Part shown: one piece after another, positions 5,595 through 6,737 of the stretch
How the letters are laid out: each line of letters begins with the position of its first letter
Position numbering within the stretch: position 1 is the first letter of the stretch
Source of the DNA: Endomicrobiia bacterium
GTDB lineage: Bacteria > Elusimicrobiota > Endomicrobiia > PHAN01
DNA: 6,737 nt
Direction of reading: 5' to 3'
Assembly: GCA_030018875.1 (NCBI GenBank)
Contig: JASEHK010000065.1
Location: 1,090-7,826, forward strand
Made by a program: the position numbers and the translations under genes
The notes under the pieces: generated by a model
Told to the model about the DNA's origin: nothing
Database searches by the model: none
The model's input: the letters and a program-made list of their open reading frames with translations, nothing else

Positions 5595-6737
5595 TTAGAA
5601 GTAAACGTCCCTTTCGCCTTTTTTTATTCGCTCAAGAGCCGAGCGGGTGTTTGCGCGCGGAGCGTCTTCCTCGACGGCGGCAAGCGTTTTCTCCAGAACT
5701 TCCATACCTTTGCGATAAACATCGGGCGCGGCGAAATCTTCAAGATATTCGGCGAATGTCAGTATGGCGTTGGGCAGGCAGAAGTTATGAATCTCGGCGG
5801 GCTTGGCCAGTTCCATAAATTTTTCGCCGGTGCGGCCCCGACGGTAACACGCCGTGCAGAAACTCGGAATCATCCCGTCTTCGAGCGCGGCGGCCACGAC
5901 TTCTGAAAGAGGACGCTCGTCGGCCACCGCGAACTGCCCCGATATTCCCGCGGCCGACTTTTCCCTGGCCGCATCTTCGGACAAACGGTATCCGCCGACA
6001 CGAGTCGCTGATGCGGCCGAGGCCTGCGATATACCTATCTTGAACGCCGCCGCGCGGATGTCGGGCCTTTCGCGGGTGCTTATTATGAGACCCGTATACG
6101 GAACGGCAAGCCTTAAAATCGCTATGATTCTCAAGAAATCCTCGTCGGAAACCGCCGCCGGCGGAGAATACTCTACGCTCGGCGCCGGCCGGAAACGCGG
6201 AACCGAAATCGTGTGCGGGCCGACTCCGAACTTCTCTTCAAGATACCTCGCGTGCGCTACAAGGCAGACCACTTCGAACCGCCAATCGTAAAGCCCGAAA
6301 AGCGCCCCCAACCCCACGTCGGCGATGCCGGCCAAGAATGCCCTGTCGTGGGCGGTGATTTGGCGCGTATAATCCGACTTGGGTCCGCGCGGATGAACGC
6401 GCAAATAAGTCTCGGGATGATACGTTTCCTGAAAAAGTTGATAAGTTCCGATGCCGTCGGATTTGAGTTTCAGGTAATCTTCCGTCGAGGCGGCGGCGAT
6501 GTTGACATTGACGCGGCGTATTGCGCCGAAACGTGTCTTGACGGAATATATCGCGCGAATCGCGGCAACGACCCGCTCGACGGGAAAATCGGGAGACTCT
6601 CCGGCCTCCAACAAAAGTCGCTTATGCCCCATCTTCAAAAGAGACGATGTCTCGGCGATTATGTCGTCCTCGCTCAGACTTCGGCGCGGCAAAGAGGCGT
6701 TGCGCGAGTGAAAGTTGCAGTATTCGCAATCGTTTAC
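5595..6737 (-). CDS. hydG: [FeFe]-hydrogenase maturase HydG, radical SAM tyrosine lyase (N-terminus outside window)
   Basis: The last 380 residues of HydG, which is usually about 470 long. Roughly 90 N-terminal residues lie beyond the right edge. HydG cleaves tyrosine to p-cresol, CO and cyanide and builds the Fe(CO)2(CN) synthon used for the H-cluster. The frame opens with VNDCEYC, the second and third cysteines of the radical-SAM CX3CX2C site; the first falls just outside. Then come GHKRLLLEAGESPD, IRRVNVNIAAAS, GIGTYQLFQETYH, HPRGPKSDY, DVGLGALFGLYDW, EEKFGVGPHTISVPR, AVPYTGLIISTRE and VGGY. The diagnostic C-terminal CX2CX22C motif, which holds the auxiliary cluster with the extra Fe, is intact (C294, C297 and C320 of the visible part). 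The protein ends in GERDVYF, like other HydGs. The TTG at 6690-6692 lies inside the conserved core and is not the true start. The gene is followed 7 bases later by hydE. The CX2CX22C motif separates it from the related ThiH. Confidence 0.97.
   Translation of the reverse strand, partial: VNDCEYCNFHSRNASLPRRSLSEDDIIAETSSLLKMGHKRLLLEAGESPDFPVERVVAAIRAIYSVKTRFGAIRRVNVNIAAASTEDYLKLKSDGIGTYQLFQETYHPETYLRVHPRGPKSDYTRQITAHDRAFLAGIADVGLGALFGLYDWRFEVVCLVAHARYLEEKFGVGPHTISVPRFRPAPSVEYSPPAAVSDEDFLRIIAILRLAVPYTGLIISTRERPDIRAAAFKIGISQASAASATRVGGYRLSEDAAREKSAAGISGQFAVADERPLSEVVAAALEDGMIPSFCTACYRRGRTGEKFMELAKPAEIHNFCLPNAILTFAEYLEDFAAPDVYRKGMEVLEKTLAAVEEDAPRANTRSALERIKKGERDVYF

Noticed and set aside
5285..5818. 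Plus-strand open frame of 177 codons across the hydG-hydE junction
   Set aside because: It is antisense to two clearly conserved genes and has biased, low-quality composition.
1..6737. CRISPR array, tRNA or rRNA genes
   Set aside because: No regularly spaced direct repeats, cloverleaf-like segments or rRNA-like sequence were found on either strand by reading.

Overview
The window carries four protein genes, all on the minus strand. They read from right to left: hydG (its first ~90 codons lie outside the window), a hydE gene with an N-terminal HypC-like domain, a large AddA/RecB-type helicase-nuclease, and a DUF2723 (TMEM260-like) membrane protein whose C-terminal end is cut by the left edge. 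The first three are tightly packed: 7 bases separate hydG from hydE, and hydE overlaps the helicase gene by 4 bases (ATGA). They look like one transcription unit. The only intergenic gap (about 207 bases, 1068-1274) separates the helicase from the membrane protein. It holds a small dispersed-type inverted repeat, a short hairpin and a possible promoter.

HydG and HydE are radical-SAM maturases that build the 2Fe subcluster of the [FeFe]-hydrogenase H-cluster, so the organism is very probably a bacterium with anaerobic, hydrogen-metabolising capacity. The third maturase, HydF, and the hydrogenase itself are not in the window. The DNA is moderately GC-rich with scattered A/T runs. The repeat is of the 'PRKRESI' type (named after its chance translation), and none of the three visible starts has a clear Shine-Dalgarno sequence. 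This would suit an uncultured anaerobic phylum such as Elusimicrobiota or Omnitrophota, but that placement is a guess.

The most interesting feature is the first ~72 residues of the HydE protein. They form a recognisable HypC/HupF/HybG domain (start MCYAMPG, then VGDYV...GGF...I...EEA). HypC belongs to the unrelated [NiFe]-hydrogenase pathway, where it carries the Fe(CN)2CO unit on its N-terminal cysteine. Here the cysteine is kept, but the conserved histidine partner is replaced by glutamine. The fusion suggests that an iron-carbonyl-cyanide carrier module has been recruited to the [FeFe] pathway, perhaps to pass the HydG product to HydE or from HydE onward. That role is a hypothesis. The domain assignment rests on sequence motifs.

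The helicase-nuclease is complete with all SF1 motifs and a PD-(D/E)XK nuclease site, but it has no AddB-like partner next to it. Its translational coupling to a hydrogenase maturase is unexpected and probably reflects operon packing more than shared function.
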